Shown here piece by piece: positions 49,061 through 58,300 of a DNA stretch of 64,000 nt. Each line of letters starts with the position of its first letter. Positions within the stretch are counted from its first letter, which is position 1. Under the pieces are notes generated by a model that saw only the letters and a program-made list of their open reading frames with translations, ran no database searches and was not told where the DNA came from. The stretch comes from Palsa-360 sp963719875 (GTDB taxonomy: Bacteria > Acidobacteriota > Terriglobia > Acidiferrales > UBA7541). Made by a program: the position numbers and the translations under genes. The stretch is from NCBI GenBank assembly GCA_963719875.1, contig CAVRDJ010000001.1:558001-622000 (forward strand). Reading direction: 5' to 3'.

Positions 49061-50551
49061 ATGCCGCAAACGATTGACTCAAGAACGACCGATCGCAAAT
49101 GGCTGGGCCTCTATGACCGGCCGCACCGCGATTTGCGGGAATTCCTCGAACGCGCGGAAAGTATTGGCGAGGTGGTCCGAGTGAATGGGGCCAACTGGGA
49201 CCTGGAACTGGGCGCACTCGCAGAAATCGTCAACCACAAACGATCGGAAGCGCCGGCCCTGCTATTCGAAGACATTACCGGCTATCCCAAAGGGTTTCGA
49301 GTGCTTTCCGGTTCAGGCAACTCCTCCAAACGGATGGCACTGATGCTGGGTTTCCCAATGCCGAAAACGGCCATCGATGTCGTGCAGGCCTACCGCGATC
49401 GAATGAAGCAGCACAAGCCGATCCCGCCAACGACAGTAAAACAGGGCCCCATCCTGGAAAATATCGATCGCGACGAAAACGTGGACCTCTACAAATTTCC
49501 TGCGCCGCGAGTGCACGAAAGGGACGGAGGCCGCTACATCGGCACGGAAGATCTGGTGATCATGCGGGATCCCGACGAAGGTTGGGTGAACGCGGCAACC
49601 TACCGCGTGCAGGTTCACTCCAAAAATAGCACCGGCCTGTGGATGTCTCCGGGCAAGCACGGACGTCAAATCCGTGATAAGTATTTCAAGCAAGGAAAAC
49701 CTTGTCCCGTGCTTGTTTGTTGCGGTCACGACCCTCTGCTGTTTCTAGCGGCGGCCAACGAGATTAAATTTGGGGTTTCCGAGTTTGACTACGCCGGCGG
49801 GCATCGAGGCGAACCATTCGAGGTGATTCCGAGTGAAATTCATGGTCTTCCCATGCCCGCTCACGCGGAAATTATTTTGGAGGGCGAAGTAACTGAAGGC
49901 GACGTTCATACCGAGGGCCCGTTCGGAGAATTCACCGGCTATTACGCAAGCCCGTCCAGCGAGCAGGGAGTCATCCGCGTTCGGCGCGTCTATTACCGCA
50001 ACAATCCCATCCTGACGATGGCTACGCCCATGCGCCCGCCCTCGGACATGTCCTTCGGAAGATCCATCGTCAAGTCCGGCATGATTTGGGACGCCATCGA
50101 ACGCGCAGGGATTTCCGGCGTTCAAGGAGTGTGGTGCCACGAAGCAGGAGCGATGCGACTGTTCAATGTCATCTCCATCAAGCAGGCATACGCCGGTCAC
50201 GCGAAGCAAGTCGGCTTGGTGGCTGCCGGTTGCCAGGCAGGCGCTTATCTCGGCCGCTTCGTCGTGGTCGTGGACGAGGATGTTGACCCGACCGACTTGT
50301 TTGATGTCGTCTGGGCGATGTCCACGCGTTGCGATCCCGCTTTGGACATTGAGGTCATCCGCCGCATGTGGAGCGGCCCGCTGGACCCAATCATTCCGCA
50401 CGGCTCGCCCGTGAACTACAGTTCGCGCGGATTGATTGACGCGTGCCGCCCGTTCGAGCGCCTCAAGGAATTTCCGCCCGTTGTGGGCGCGACACCGGAG
50501 CTGCGCGCCAGGGTCGCGGCCAAATTCGCGGATATTCTCAGTAAGATTTAA
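49061..50551 (+). CDS. UbiD-family prenylated-FMN decarboxylase
   Basis: 496-aa enzyme, start ATG 49061 with GGAG about nine bases upstream. Belongs to the UbiD (3-octaprenyl-4-hydroxybenzoate carboxy-lyase) superfamily using prenylated FMN to (de)carboxylate aromatic or alpha,beta-unsaturated acids. Visible: N-terminal DLREFLERAE, RVQVHSKNSTGLWMSPGKHG in the cofactor pocket, EGEVTEGDVHTEGPFGEFTGYY containing the catalytic Glu residues, and GVWCHEAGAMRL. The UbiX-type prenyltransferase needed to make the cofactor is not in the window. With an AAHS carrier 122 bp downstream, aromatic acid decarboxylation (gallate, vanillate or protocatechuate type) is the most probable role. Confidence 0.92.
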   Translation: MPQTIDSRTTDRKWLGLYDRPHRDLREFLERAESIGEVVRVNGANWDLELGALAEIVNHKRSEAPALLFEDITGYPKGFRVLSGSGNSSKRMALMLGFPMPKTAIDVVQAYRDRMKQHKPIPPTTVKQGPILENIDRDENVDLYKFPAPRVHERDGGRYIGTEDLVIMRDPDEGWVNAATYRVQVHSKNSTGLWMSPGKHGRQIRDKYFKQGKPCPVLVCCGHDPLLFLAAANEIKFGVSEFDYAGGHRGEPFEVIPSEIHGLPMPAHAEIILEGEVTEGDVHTEGPFGEFTGYYASPSSEQGVIRVRRVYYRNNPILTMATPMRPPSDMSFGRSIVKSGMIWDAIERAGISGVQGVWCHEAGAMRLFNVISIKQAYAGHAKQVGLVAAGCQAGAYLGRFVVVVDEDVDPTDLFDVVWAMSTRCDPALDIEVIRRMWSGPLDPIIPHGSPVNYSSRGLIDACRPFERLKEFPPVVGATPELRARVAAKFADILSKI

Positions 50552-50588
50552 ATGGAATCTAGAAAATTTCGCTGCGCAGAAAGATTTA

Positions 50589-50660
50589 GTAGCGCGGGCT
50601 TCAGCCTGTGGGGTTTAGTCCTCGCAAGGCCCAACCCCCGCAGGCTGAAGCCCGCGCTAC
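50589..50660. repeat. Family A REP-like palindrome, copy 5
   Basis: GTAGCGCGGGCTTCAGCCTG facing CAGGCTGAAGCCCGCGCTAC. It lies between UbiD and MFS genes and is the most symmetric copy. The MFS start codon follows 14 bp later. Confidence 0.9.
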
Positions 50661-50673
50661 TGGTCGAGACGCC

Positions 50674-52029
50674 ATGACGACTACAGCCACCGTGAACGTT
50701 CCCGACTTGATCGACGAGCAGAAGGTCGGCTCGTTTCAGATTCGGGTTCTGGTGTTGTGTGCCTTGGCTGCGTTGCTGGACGGTTTTGCAGCGCAAATGA
50801 TCGGCTACGTTGCGCCCTCGCTGGCGCGGGACATGCACCTTGGCCCGGCTGCGCTCACTCGAATTTTCGCTTGGGGACTGGTGGGCTTGATGCTGGGCGC
50901 GCTGATCTTCGGACCGGTTGCCGACCGGTTTGGGCGCAAGCCCCTGATCGTCGCCTGCACGCTGTTCTACGGTCTACTCTGCCTGGCCACGGCAAAGGCG
51001 GATTCGGGCGCCAGCGTTGCGATCTTCCGATTCTTTGCAGGGCTGGGCTTTGGCGGAGTGATGCCGAATTCGATCGCGCTAACTGCGGAATATGCCCCCG
51101 AGCGCCGCCGCGGCACCATGATCACCATTATGTTTTGCGGTTTCCCAATCGGCGCCTCCATCGCGGGCTTTGCCGCAGTCCCCATTCTTCCCGCATTCGG
51201 CTGGCGAGGCGTTTTTGTCCTGGCAGGCGTCATGCCGTTACTGTTGGCACCGGTGCTGGCGCTCATGCTGCCCGAATCCATCCGCCACATGGTGATCCAC
51301 GGAGGGGATGCCTTGCGCGTGAGGCAACTGCTGGCGCGCGTGAATCCACAACTGGTTTTCGGGAGCGACACAAATTTCGTCGTCCGCGAGGAGCGCGCGC
51401 CCGGCCTGCCAGTCGCCCACCTTTTCCGGCAAGGCCGCGCCGTTGCTACGATTCTGCTGTGGATTGGATTCTTCATGAGTCTGATCGATATTTACCTGCT
51501 GACGAGTTGGCTGCCCACGGTTTTTCACAACGCCGGAATTACGCTCTCGCTTTCGGTCATCGCCACCGCGGTGTTTCAAGGAGGAGGCGTGATCGCCTCC
51601 TTAGCCCTGGGCAGCTTCGTGGACCGCTTCGGCCCCTATCGAGTCCTGTCGATCACTTATCTTCTGGGCGCTGTTTGCGTCGCCTTGCTCGGCTACTCCC
51701 ATTCCGTCATTGCCATCATGATCTGTACTTTTTTTGCCGGTGCGGGCATTCTTGGGGGGCAGACCGGAGCGAACGCGCTGGCCGCCTCCTTCTACCCGAC
51801 CTACATCCGCTCGACCGGCGTGGGATGGGCGCTGGGAATTGGGCGCATCGGCTCGATCGTCGGGCCAGTCTTCGGCGGCATCATGCTCTCGCTGCATTGG
51901 CCGCTGACCACCGTCTTCATGGCAGCAGCTATTCCCTCACTCGTAGGAAGCGGAGCCATCTTTCTGATGGGCCGCACCCAAATCACCGTAAAAAACGCGA
52001 AAGGAGCCCTCGGAGTCGCCGCATCCTGA
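50674..52029 (+). CDS. MFS transporter, aromatic acid:H+ symporter (AAHS) family (copy 2)
   Basis: 451-aa carrier. ATG 50674 is chosen because the upstream frame is repeat-derived. LAALLDGFAAQMIGYVAPSLARD in helix 1 carries the AAHS Asp; GPVADRFGRKPLIV, NSIALTAEYAPERRRG and LYLLTSWLP-like (YLLTSWLPTVFHN) loops follow. Homologous to the carrier at 31.3 kb but clearly diverged. Position right behind UbiD suggests that it imports the acid that UbiD decarboxylates. No Shine-Dalgarno is obvious. Confidence 0.88.
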   Translation: MTTTATVNVPDLIDEQKVGSFQIRVLVLCALAALLDGFAAQMIGYVAPSLARDMHLGPAALTRIFAWGLVGLMLGALIFGPVADRFGRKPLIVACTLFYGLLCLATAKADSGASVAIFRFFAGLGFGGVMPNSIALTAEYAPERRRGTMITIMFCGFPIGASIAGFAAVPILPAFGWRGVFVLAGVMPLLLAPVLALMLPESIRHMVIHGGDALRVRQLLARVNPQLVFGSDTNFVVREERAPGLPVAHLFRQGRAVATILLWIGFFMSLIDIYLLTSWLPTVFHNAGITLSLSVIATAVFQGGGVIASLALGSFVDRFGPYRVLSITYLLGAVCVALLGYSHSVIAIMICTFFAGAGILGGQTGANALAASFYPTYIRSTGVGWALGIGRIGSIVGPVFGGIMLSLHWPLTTVFMAAAIPSLVGSGAIFLMGRTQITVKNAKGALGVAAS

Positions 52030-52086
52030 ATTTTTGTTTTCATTCATCGTGGGGGCTGGACAGCGGGCGGAAAAACCTTACAATTC

Positions 52087-52136
52087 TGTCATTCCCAGGC
52101 GCACTTTTCGCTGAGGAATCTCATATTTCTTGCGCT
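52087..52136. repeat. Family C half-element (degenerate)
   Basis: TGTCATTCCCAGGCGC then GCTGAGGAATCTCATATTTC: the left half of family C without a matching right half. Confidence 0.6.
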
Positions 52137-52181
52137 CATAGCAACGTGATACGCTGCGAAAAATTGGATTCCGAGCGTCCG

Positions 52182-52207
52182 AGATCTCAAATTTTAAATT
52201 TGAAATT
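52182..52207. repeat. AT-rich palindrome, family E
   Basis: ATCTCAAATTTTAAATTTGAAATT, similar to the palindromes at 8.2 and 48.5-48.7 kb. Situated right behind the VOC protein gene, opposite to its stop. Confidence 0.7.
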
Positions 52208-52210
52208 CTG

Positions 52211-53032
52211 TCAGGGCGCAAGCTTCTCGGTCAGCTCGATGCGGGTGCCCCACGGGTCGGTAATATAAGCGACCTTCGTCGTCCCGTTCGGCGCCAAGCG
52301 GGGCCCCTCGTCGAGCTTAATCCCCGCCGCTTCGAGCTTCTTCGTAAACGCTTCCAGATCCTTCACATCGAAGCCGATATGATCGAGCGACCGCCCCTTG
52401 GTGGGAACCAGGCCCGCCTTCCCTTGCGAAAACGAAAGATTCGTCCCGGGGATATCATCGCAGTCGATCCATCCCGGCGTCGACTGCCGCGCCCGCTTGC
52501 CGGGCACGCCGCCAAACATTTTCGCGTACCAGGCCTGCATCGCGGGAATGTCCACGGGATAGAAATGGATGTGATTCATGGCCACAGGCGTGGAGAGGGA
52601 AGGGTCACCAAAGAATTCCACACGAATGCCGTCGGGCCCATGCACGTAACCTTGGTTCGGATTTCCGGTCTGCTCGATCTCGACGCCATCCGCCTTCCAT
52701 TTCGCAAGCGTCGTGGGCATATCTTTCCACGCAAAGCCGAAGTGATCCACGATGGAGCCCGCCGGCGGCCCCGTGGGATCCGCCTGTCGCAGCATGATGT
52801 AAACCCCGGGAAACTGGATCAACATGAGCGGCCCGTTTTGGACGACCGTGCCGCCCATCGTCGCCGTCCAGAAATGTTTCTGCGCCTCCACATCTTTCAC
52901 GAACAGATGGATGTGCCCCATCGTGACGCCGGAGCTGTTCGCAGGCGCGAGTTGCGCGCATGCGGGCAACGCCGCAAACGCCGCGGCGATCAGAATGAAC
53001 AAACATCGAATTTTCACGGCAATATTTTTCAT
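52211..53032 (-). CDS. Exported tandem VOC (glyoxalase/extradiol-like) protein
   Basis: 273-aa protein, start ATG 53032 (MKNIAVKIRCLF), signal ending ALPACAQ. Two VOC domains. Domain 1: GHIHLFVKD, DHFGFAWKD, IRVEFFGD; domain 2: NHIHFYPVD, LDHIGFDVKD, TRIELTEK. Each keeps the metal set His, His, Glu. This is the arrangement of type I extradiol dioxygenases and glyoxalases, but export to the periplasm is unusual for either. Substrate unknown. The upstream start in the frame has no signal peptide and is rejected. Confidence 0.87.
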   Translation of the reverse strand: MKNIAVKIRCLFILIAAAFAALPACAQLAPANSSGVTMGHIHLFVKDVEAQKHFWTATMGGTVVQNGPLMLIQFPGVYIMLRQADPTGPPAGSIVDHFGFAWKDMPTTLAKWKADGVEIEQTGNPNQGYVHGPDGIRVEFFGDPSLSTPVAMNHIHFYPVDIPAMQAWYAKMFGGVPGKRARQSTPGWIDCDDIPGTNLSFSQGKAGLVPTKGRSLDHIGFDVKDLEAFTKKLEAAGIKLDEGPRLAPNGTTKVAYITDPWGTRIELTEKLAP

Positions 53033-53119
53033 AGGGTTTTCCGTTTCGTGTTCAGCAATGGCCTGTAACATACATCTAATCCAAATTTCTAACAAGCAAC
53101 TAGTGCCGCGAAAGTCCCA

Positions 53120-53205
53120 GTAGCACAGACTTCAGTCTGTGGGTTTTGGTCGGAGCATAGTCGACCTTGCTGCAATCAAACCCCACAGACTGAAGTCTGC
53201 GCTAC
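53120..53205. repeat. Family A REP-like palindrome, copy 6
   Basis: GTAGCACAGACTTCAGTCTG facing CAGACTGAAGTCTGCGCTAC. The stem bases have changed in a compensatory way (G-C to A-T on both arms), so the pairing rather than the sequence is conserved. Confidence 0.88.
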
Positions 53206-53215
53206 TAAAACCTTC

Positions 53216-54136
53216 CTACTCTGTAGCGATCGTCGGCACAGCCGCGTCCGCCGCAATTTTCCACTGCCCATTTTCCTTCACGAAAACCAGAAGCGCGCGA
53301 TGCGGCGTGCTCACGATGGCCCCGCTCGAGTCCGCAATTTTCCTGATCCTTCGATCCGTCGCCAGCGCCACATCCCCATACACCGCCATCAACCGGAACT
53401 GGTCGACAAAGATTCCTTCGCCCGGCTTGAAATTCAAGTGCGAGACGCGCTCCATCGCCATGGGTTTGGTCAGAACCACAGTAGGCAGCCACCCGAGAAT
53501 CTCAAACCATTTTTCCGTGTAATTCTGCTTCTGGTAATCGGTCTTCCCGGCCCGAATCGCCTCCATCCACTTCTGATCCATCTCGGAGAGCTCTTTTTCC
53601 AGCTTTGCGTCCGGGCTCTTCGTGCTCACCGCGCCGGACGTCTTGTAATTCGCCTCGCTCGGTGGAATCACCGGCACAAGCGCCGCCGCGGCCGGCCGCC
53701 ACACGCCATTTTGCCGGACGAACACACGCAAACAATGGCTATCCGAAGTGAAGGGAATGGTCCCGTCAGGCCGCGCGGTCTTAAAATCGGTGTGATCGGT
53801 TCCGAGCGCAACGTCTCCGTAAACGGCCACCAACTTGAAATCGGCAGGGAAAGGCCGCACGCCGGTCACGGGATTCGCCGCCGACTGCGTTGCAACCATC
53901 TCCTCCTTATTGCGCAGCGTCCCTCCGGACTGCACCTCGAAAAATGCCTCCACCCAATACTGGCTCCTGAACTTCACGCATTCCGCATACGGTTTCTGAT
54001 AAGGCCCGTCGCAAAGCCACTGCTGATCCACATCCCAAAGCGTGTTTTCGAGACTCGCCTGCTTCGCCTCCTGCGCCGCACCGAGCGCCGGCACAGCCAG
54101 CAACATCGCCACAATCCATACGCGAACCTTGATCAT
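53216..54136 (-). CDS. Exported tandem DUF4440/SnoaL-like protein
   Basis: 306-aa exported protein, ATG 54136 with GGAGGAACGCA upstream; signal ends LGAAQ. Two related NTF2-like domains: LENTLWDVDQQWLCDG...FFEVQ...VAVYGDVALGTD and LEKELSEMDQKWMEAIRAG...FEILG...MAVYGDVALATD. The first ends with VFVRQNGVWRPAAAA, the second VFVKENGQWKIAAD, as in DUF4440. The cone-shaped pocket usually binds small hydrophobic ligands. No catalytic role can be assigned. Confidence 0.85.
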   Translation of the reverse strand: MIKVRVWIVAMLLAVPALGAAQEAKQASLENTLWDVDQQWLCDGPYQKPYAECVKFRSQYWVEAFFEVQSGGTLRNKEEMVATQSAANPVTGVRPFPADFKLVAVYGDVALGTDHTDFKTARPDGTIPFTSDSHCLRVFVRQNGVWRPAAAALVPVIPPSEANYKTSGAVSTKSPDAKLEKELSEMDQKWMEAIRAGKTDYQKQNYTEKWFEILGWLPTVVLTKPMAMERVSHLNFKPGEGIFVDQFRLMAVYGDVALATDRRIRKIADSSGAIVSTPHRALLVFVKENGQWKIAADAAVPTIATE

Positions 54137-54235
54137 TGCGTTCCTCCACCCAATTTAGGTGCTATGCCTCGTACCATAGTTTAGTTCCTCGCGTCAACGA
54201 AGGCGAAGAGTTGGCTGCGGAAAGGAAGCTCCTGT

Positions 54236-54297
54236 GAATCCGAAAAGCGCAACACAGAGTTCACGGAGGAGCACAGAGTTTCACAGAGGCAACCCGG
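54236..54297. repeat. Family D (CACAGAG) repeat, copy 4
   Basis: AATCCGAAAAGCGCAACACAG-AGTTCACGGAGG-AGCACAGAGTTTCACAGAGG; the first 30 bp match the 20.28-kb copy almost exactly. Confidence 0.75.
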
Positions 54298-54363
54298 TAA
54301 GAGGAATTTTCGAGAAGTGGGTTTTGCAGGCGAGGCTTTTCCGGATGCGGGAAAAATATCCCT

Positions 54364-54456
54364 GCTGTCATTTCGAGCGAAGCGAGGAATCTCTCTTTGA
54401 TTTAGACGCAAGAACAGAGAGATTCCTCGGCACGCAGCATGCCTCGGAATGACAGC
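54364..54456. repeat. Family C core repeat without TIRs
   Basis: GCTGTCATTTCGAGCG and GCCTCGGAATGACAGC frame GAGGAATCTCTCTTTG/ACAGAGAGATTCCTC. Core stem only; outer termini GGCTGCGG are displaced to 54210. Confidence 0.8.
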
Positions 54457-54571
54457 ATTTTGGGCATTCGCGCAGATTGTGAATCCGCGTCGTCAGAACG
54501 GAAGGAAAAACTGGTCTTTACCTCTTGAAGTGTGGACCCCGCTAGACCTTCGGGGATCTATGAGGCAACGC

Positions 54572-55069
54572 CTAGTCATTTCGAGTTGGCAAATTTCTGG
54601 CGTCATAGTCGAAATTTTTCGTCTCAACGGCAACCCTGATTCGCGTGTGCGCGTGATCCAATTGATCTAAAACCCGCGCCCGCAACCCACTTTCGCCTGA
54701 TTTGTCCTTTTCCGTGCTGCAATCCTGCTCGGCCAATTCTAACAATTTAAGACTCTTCGATAGGCGGTCCGCCCACGGCATGCGCGCGTCAATTCGAGGA
54801 AGGTCGCGGGGCTTCTTGCGATCCGCACCAATCTCTTGGTTAATCTCCGCCATGGCAGCGTCAATGTTGCCGATCGTTAGGCTTACTTCATCCTGCGACC
54901 CATTGAGGGTTTGCGCCTGGTTCGTCCGTTGCAACAACGCGCGGGCTAAACGCAGGTCATCCATGGTGCGCATATAGCCTGGGTGCTTTTGGCCAGCCAG
55001 CACTGTACCAGGAAGGGACAGAACTAGCGCCATTGCCCCAAATCGGCACATTTTCGTGATTCTAAACAT
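54572..55069 (-). CDS. Exported helical hypothetical protein
   Basis: 165-aa protein, ATG 55069 with GAGGAGGTG upstream; signal ends GTVLAG. The mature part is almost entirely helical and charged: MDDLRLARALLQRTNQAQ, SLTIGNIDAAMAEINQEI, LSKSLKLLELAEQD, ARVLDQLDHAHTRIRVAVE. A helical-bundle fold is likely. One Cys (EQDCSTEK). No family recognised. Confidence 0.7.
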   Translation of the reverse strand: MFRITKMCRFGAMALVLSLPGTVLAGQKHPGYMRTMDDLRLARALLQRTNQAQTLNGSQDEVSLTIGNIDAAMAEINQEIGADRKKPRDLPRIDARMPWADRLSKSLKLLELAEQDCSTEKDKSGESGLRARVLDQLDHAHTRIRVAVETKNFDYDARNLPTRND

Positions 55070-55377
55070 GTGAAAAACACCTCCTCACCCCTTTAGAATC
55101 CGAGGAAGCATAGCTGCTGGCGATAGTACGTCCGATTTGGTTGTCCGAAGAGTAATCACTTCGAATCCTTGCCGCTGGGGTTCCCGCGAATAATCTATAA
55201 GAACATAGGTAGCGATCAGCTCGCCAAACGGATTTCATCGATGGCGCAAATTCGCATTTGGGTTTTCACTTCCATGTCTTCCGCACCAGACTGAATCCTG
55301 GCGCCAAGGTGTATACTTTTATTTTTGTCGTCCGGGCTTCCAATTCGGCCAAACGCATATAGGGTCAACGTGCGCCT
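55070..55377. other. Divergent intergenic region upstream of lhr
   Basis: 308 bp. TATACT at 55312-55317 is a good -10 for the plus strand but its -35 (CTGAAT, 15-bp spacing) is weak. The 5' leader to the ATG at 55378 would be about 55 nt, without a strong Shine-Dalgarno. No gene in the region. Confidence 0.5.
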
Positions 55378-58300
55378 ATGAAGTTAGAAACTCTCAATTG
55401 GGCCCATCCCATTGTCCAAGAATGGTTCACGGGGCGGTTTGGGGCCGCGACGGAACCGCAGGAACAAGGCTGGCCGCATATTCTCGCCAACAGAACGACA
55501 TTGATCTCGGCGCCGACGGGATCCGGAAAAACGTTTGCGGCATTTCTCACATGCATTGACCGTCTAGTCCGAAAGGCCATCGCCGGTGATCTCAGCGACA
55601 CAACTCAAGTCTTGTACGTTTCTCCTCTGAAGGCGCTTGGGAATGACATCCAGAAGAACCTGGAGCAGCCTCTCAGAGAAATCCTGCAGATTGCCGGGGC
55701 CCGCGGCCTGCTCATGCCGGAGATCCGCACAGCCGTGCGCACCGGTGACACTTTGATGAAAGATCGGCGCTCCATGTTAAAGCGTCCGCCGCACATCCTG
55801 GTGACGACGCCGGAGTCTCTGTACATTCTGCTCACCGCGCAGAAAAGCCGCGAAATTCTGAGGTCCGTCGAAACGGTAATCGTGGATGAAATCCATGCCG
55901 TGGCGGATGACAAGCGAGGAACGCATCTGGCGCTTTCGCTGGAACGATTGGAAGCGCTTACCGATCGGCCGCCGGTCCGGATCGGTTTGTCCGCCACGCA
56001 AAAGCCGATCGAGTTAGTCGCCCATTTCCTGACGGGAAGCTGCCGGCCCGATCCCATGATCGTGCAAGTCGGCCACCAACGGACCGTTGACATCGCAGTG
56101 GAAGTCCCGCGCAGCGAACTGGCGGCTGTGGCGACGCATGAAATGTGGGACGAAATATATGACCGGCTCGCCCAACTGGTTGAGCAGCATCGGTCGTCCT
56201 TGCTTTTTGTGAATACGCGCCGTTTGGCCGAGAGAGTAGCGCATCACTTGGCGGAACGACTGGGAAAAGAGGCCGTGGCGACGCATCACGGGAGCCTGTC
56301 GCGCAAGTTACGGCTCGAAGCGGAACGAAAATTAAAAGCCGGCGAAGTAAAAGCGCTCGTGGCGACCGCGTCGCTGGAACTTGGAATCGATATCGGCACC
56401 GTGGATCTGGTTTGCCAGATCGGATCGCCCAGGTCAATCGCTGTCGCCTGGCAGCGCATCGGCCGCTCGGGCCATTGGCATGGGGCCATTCCGAAGGGCC
56501 GCATCTTCGCGACTACGCGCAGCGAATTGATCGAATGTGCCGCGCTTGTGCGCGCCATGCGGCGCGGCGACCTCGATCGCATCAGCATCCCGGAGAATGC
56601 GCTGGACATTTTGGCGCAACAAATCGTGGCCACTTGCGCCTCCGAGGATTGGAGCGAAGATGATCTTTTTGTACTGGTGCGGCGCGCCTACCCGTATCGC
56701 AATCTCGAGCGCAGCGATTTCGACGAAGTGATAATGATGCTTTCAGAAGGTATCAACGCTCGCCGCGGCCGTTACGGCGCATATTTGCATCGCGACCGGG
56801 TGAATGGCCGAGTACGGGCGAGGCGGGGAAGTCGCCTGGCTGCGATTACAAGCGGCGGCGCGATTCCCGACAATGCGCTTTACACCGTGGTGGCCGAGCC
56901 GGAAGGGGCCCACGTTGGCACCGTTGACGAGGATTTCGCCGTGGAGAGTTTGCGCGGCGACATCATGCTCCTTGGAAACAGCTCCTGGCGCATCCGTCGC
57001 GTGGAGGCGGGCCGCGTCCTTGTGGAAGATGTGCACGGCGCGGCTCCCAACGTTCCTTTCTGGCGCGGAGAAGCCCCGTCGCGCACGCGCGAGCTTTCAC
57101 AGCAAGTCGCCGAGCTGCGGCAGAAGATCGCAGACATGACGGAAGCCATCTCCTATCGCCCGCCGCTCCGTGATTTTGACGCAGCCGCTCCGGCGTTTTG
57201 TTGGCTCGAAGAGGAATGTGGGCTCGATCGGTCTGGCGCTGAACAGGCTGTGGAATACATCGTCGCCGGCCGGTCTGTACTGGGAGCGGTTCCCACACAG
57301 GCAACCATCATCGCGGAGCGTTTCTTCGACGAAAGCGGCGGAATGCAACTGGTGATTCACGCTCCGTTCGGTGGCAGGATCAATAAAGCGTGGGGGCTAG
57401 CGCTTCGGAAGCGCTTTTGCCGTTCCTTCAATCTCGAGTTGCAGGCCGCGGCAACGGATGAGGGCATCAATATCGCCTTGTCGGATCAGCACAGCTTTCC
57501 ACTGGCGGATGTTTTTCGCTTTCTGCATCCGTCCTCTGTGGGAAAAGTCCTCGAGCAAGCGGTCCTTACTTCACCGCTCTTCACGACTCGCTGGCGCTGG
57601 GATGCCTCGCGCGCTCTGGCGCTGCTTCGCTTTCAAGGCGGACGAAAGGTGCCTCCGCAAATTCAACGCATGCGCGCGGACGATCTTCTGGCCGCCGTAT
57701 TTCCGGACGCTGCGGCGTGCCAGGAAAACATCGAAGGGGAGATGCGGATTCCAGACCATCCGCTCATTCGCGAGGTGATGAAAGACGCGCTTACGGAAGC
57801 GATGGACTTAGAAGGCCTAAGAGACTTGCTGCCGCAGATTCTGGATGGACGCATTCGTTGCCTGGCTGTCGATACGCCCGTGCCCTCGCAGTTCTCTCAC
57901 GAAATACTCAACGCCAATCCGTTTGCTTATCTGGACGATGCGCCGCTGGAGGAGCGCCGCGCGCGCGCCGTCGAAATGCGTCGCGTCCTCCCTGAAGCCA
58001 TTGCCTCGGATATCGGCCGTTTGGACCCCGCGGCGATTGATGAAGTCCGCAAGGATGCGTGGCCTGACGTGCGCGATGCAGAAGAACTTCATGACGCTCT
58101 GGAAACGCTGGTTGTTCTGCCTGAGCCGAGCGCGCCGGAGCAGTTCAACTCGGAATCCAACGCCACTAGCGCCTCTCCCCAACAGGATGCGCTGGAACTC
58201 GCGGTTGCCGAATCCATTCCTCAATGGCGGAATTTTTTTGCAGAGCTTGCCTCTCAAGGCCGAGCCGGAAGAGCACGCATATCCGATCGCAATTACTGGG

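Larger units (their letters stand above)
54137..54571. other. Intergenic region with repeats
   Basis: 435 bp between two minus-strand genes. Contains family D at 54236-54297 and the family C core at 54364-54456. No gene recognised; short frames are repeat-derived. Confidence 0.7.
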
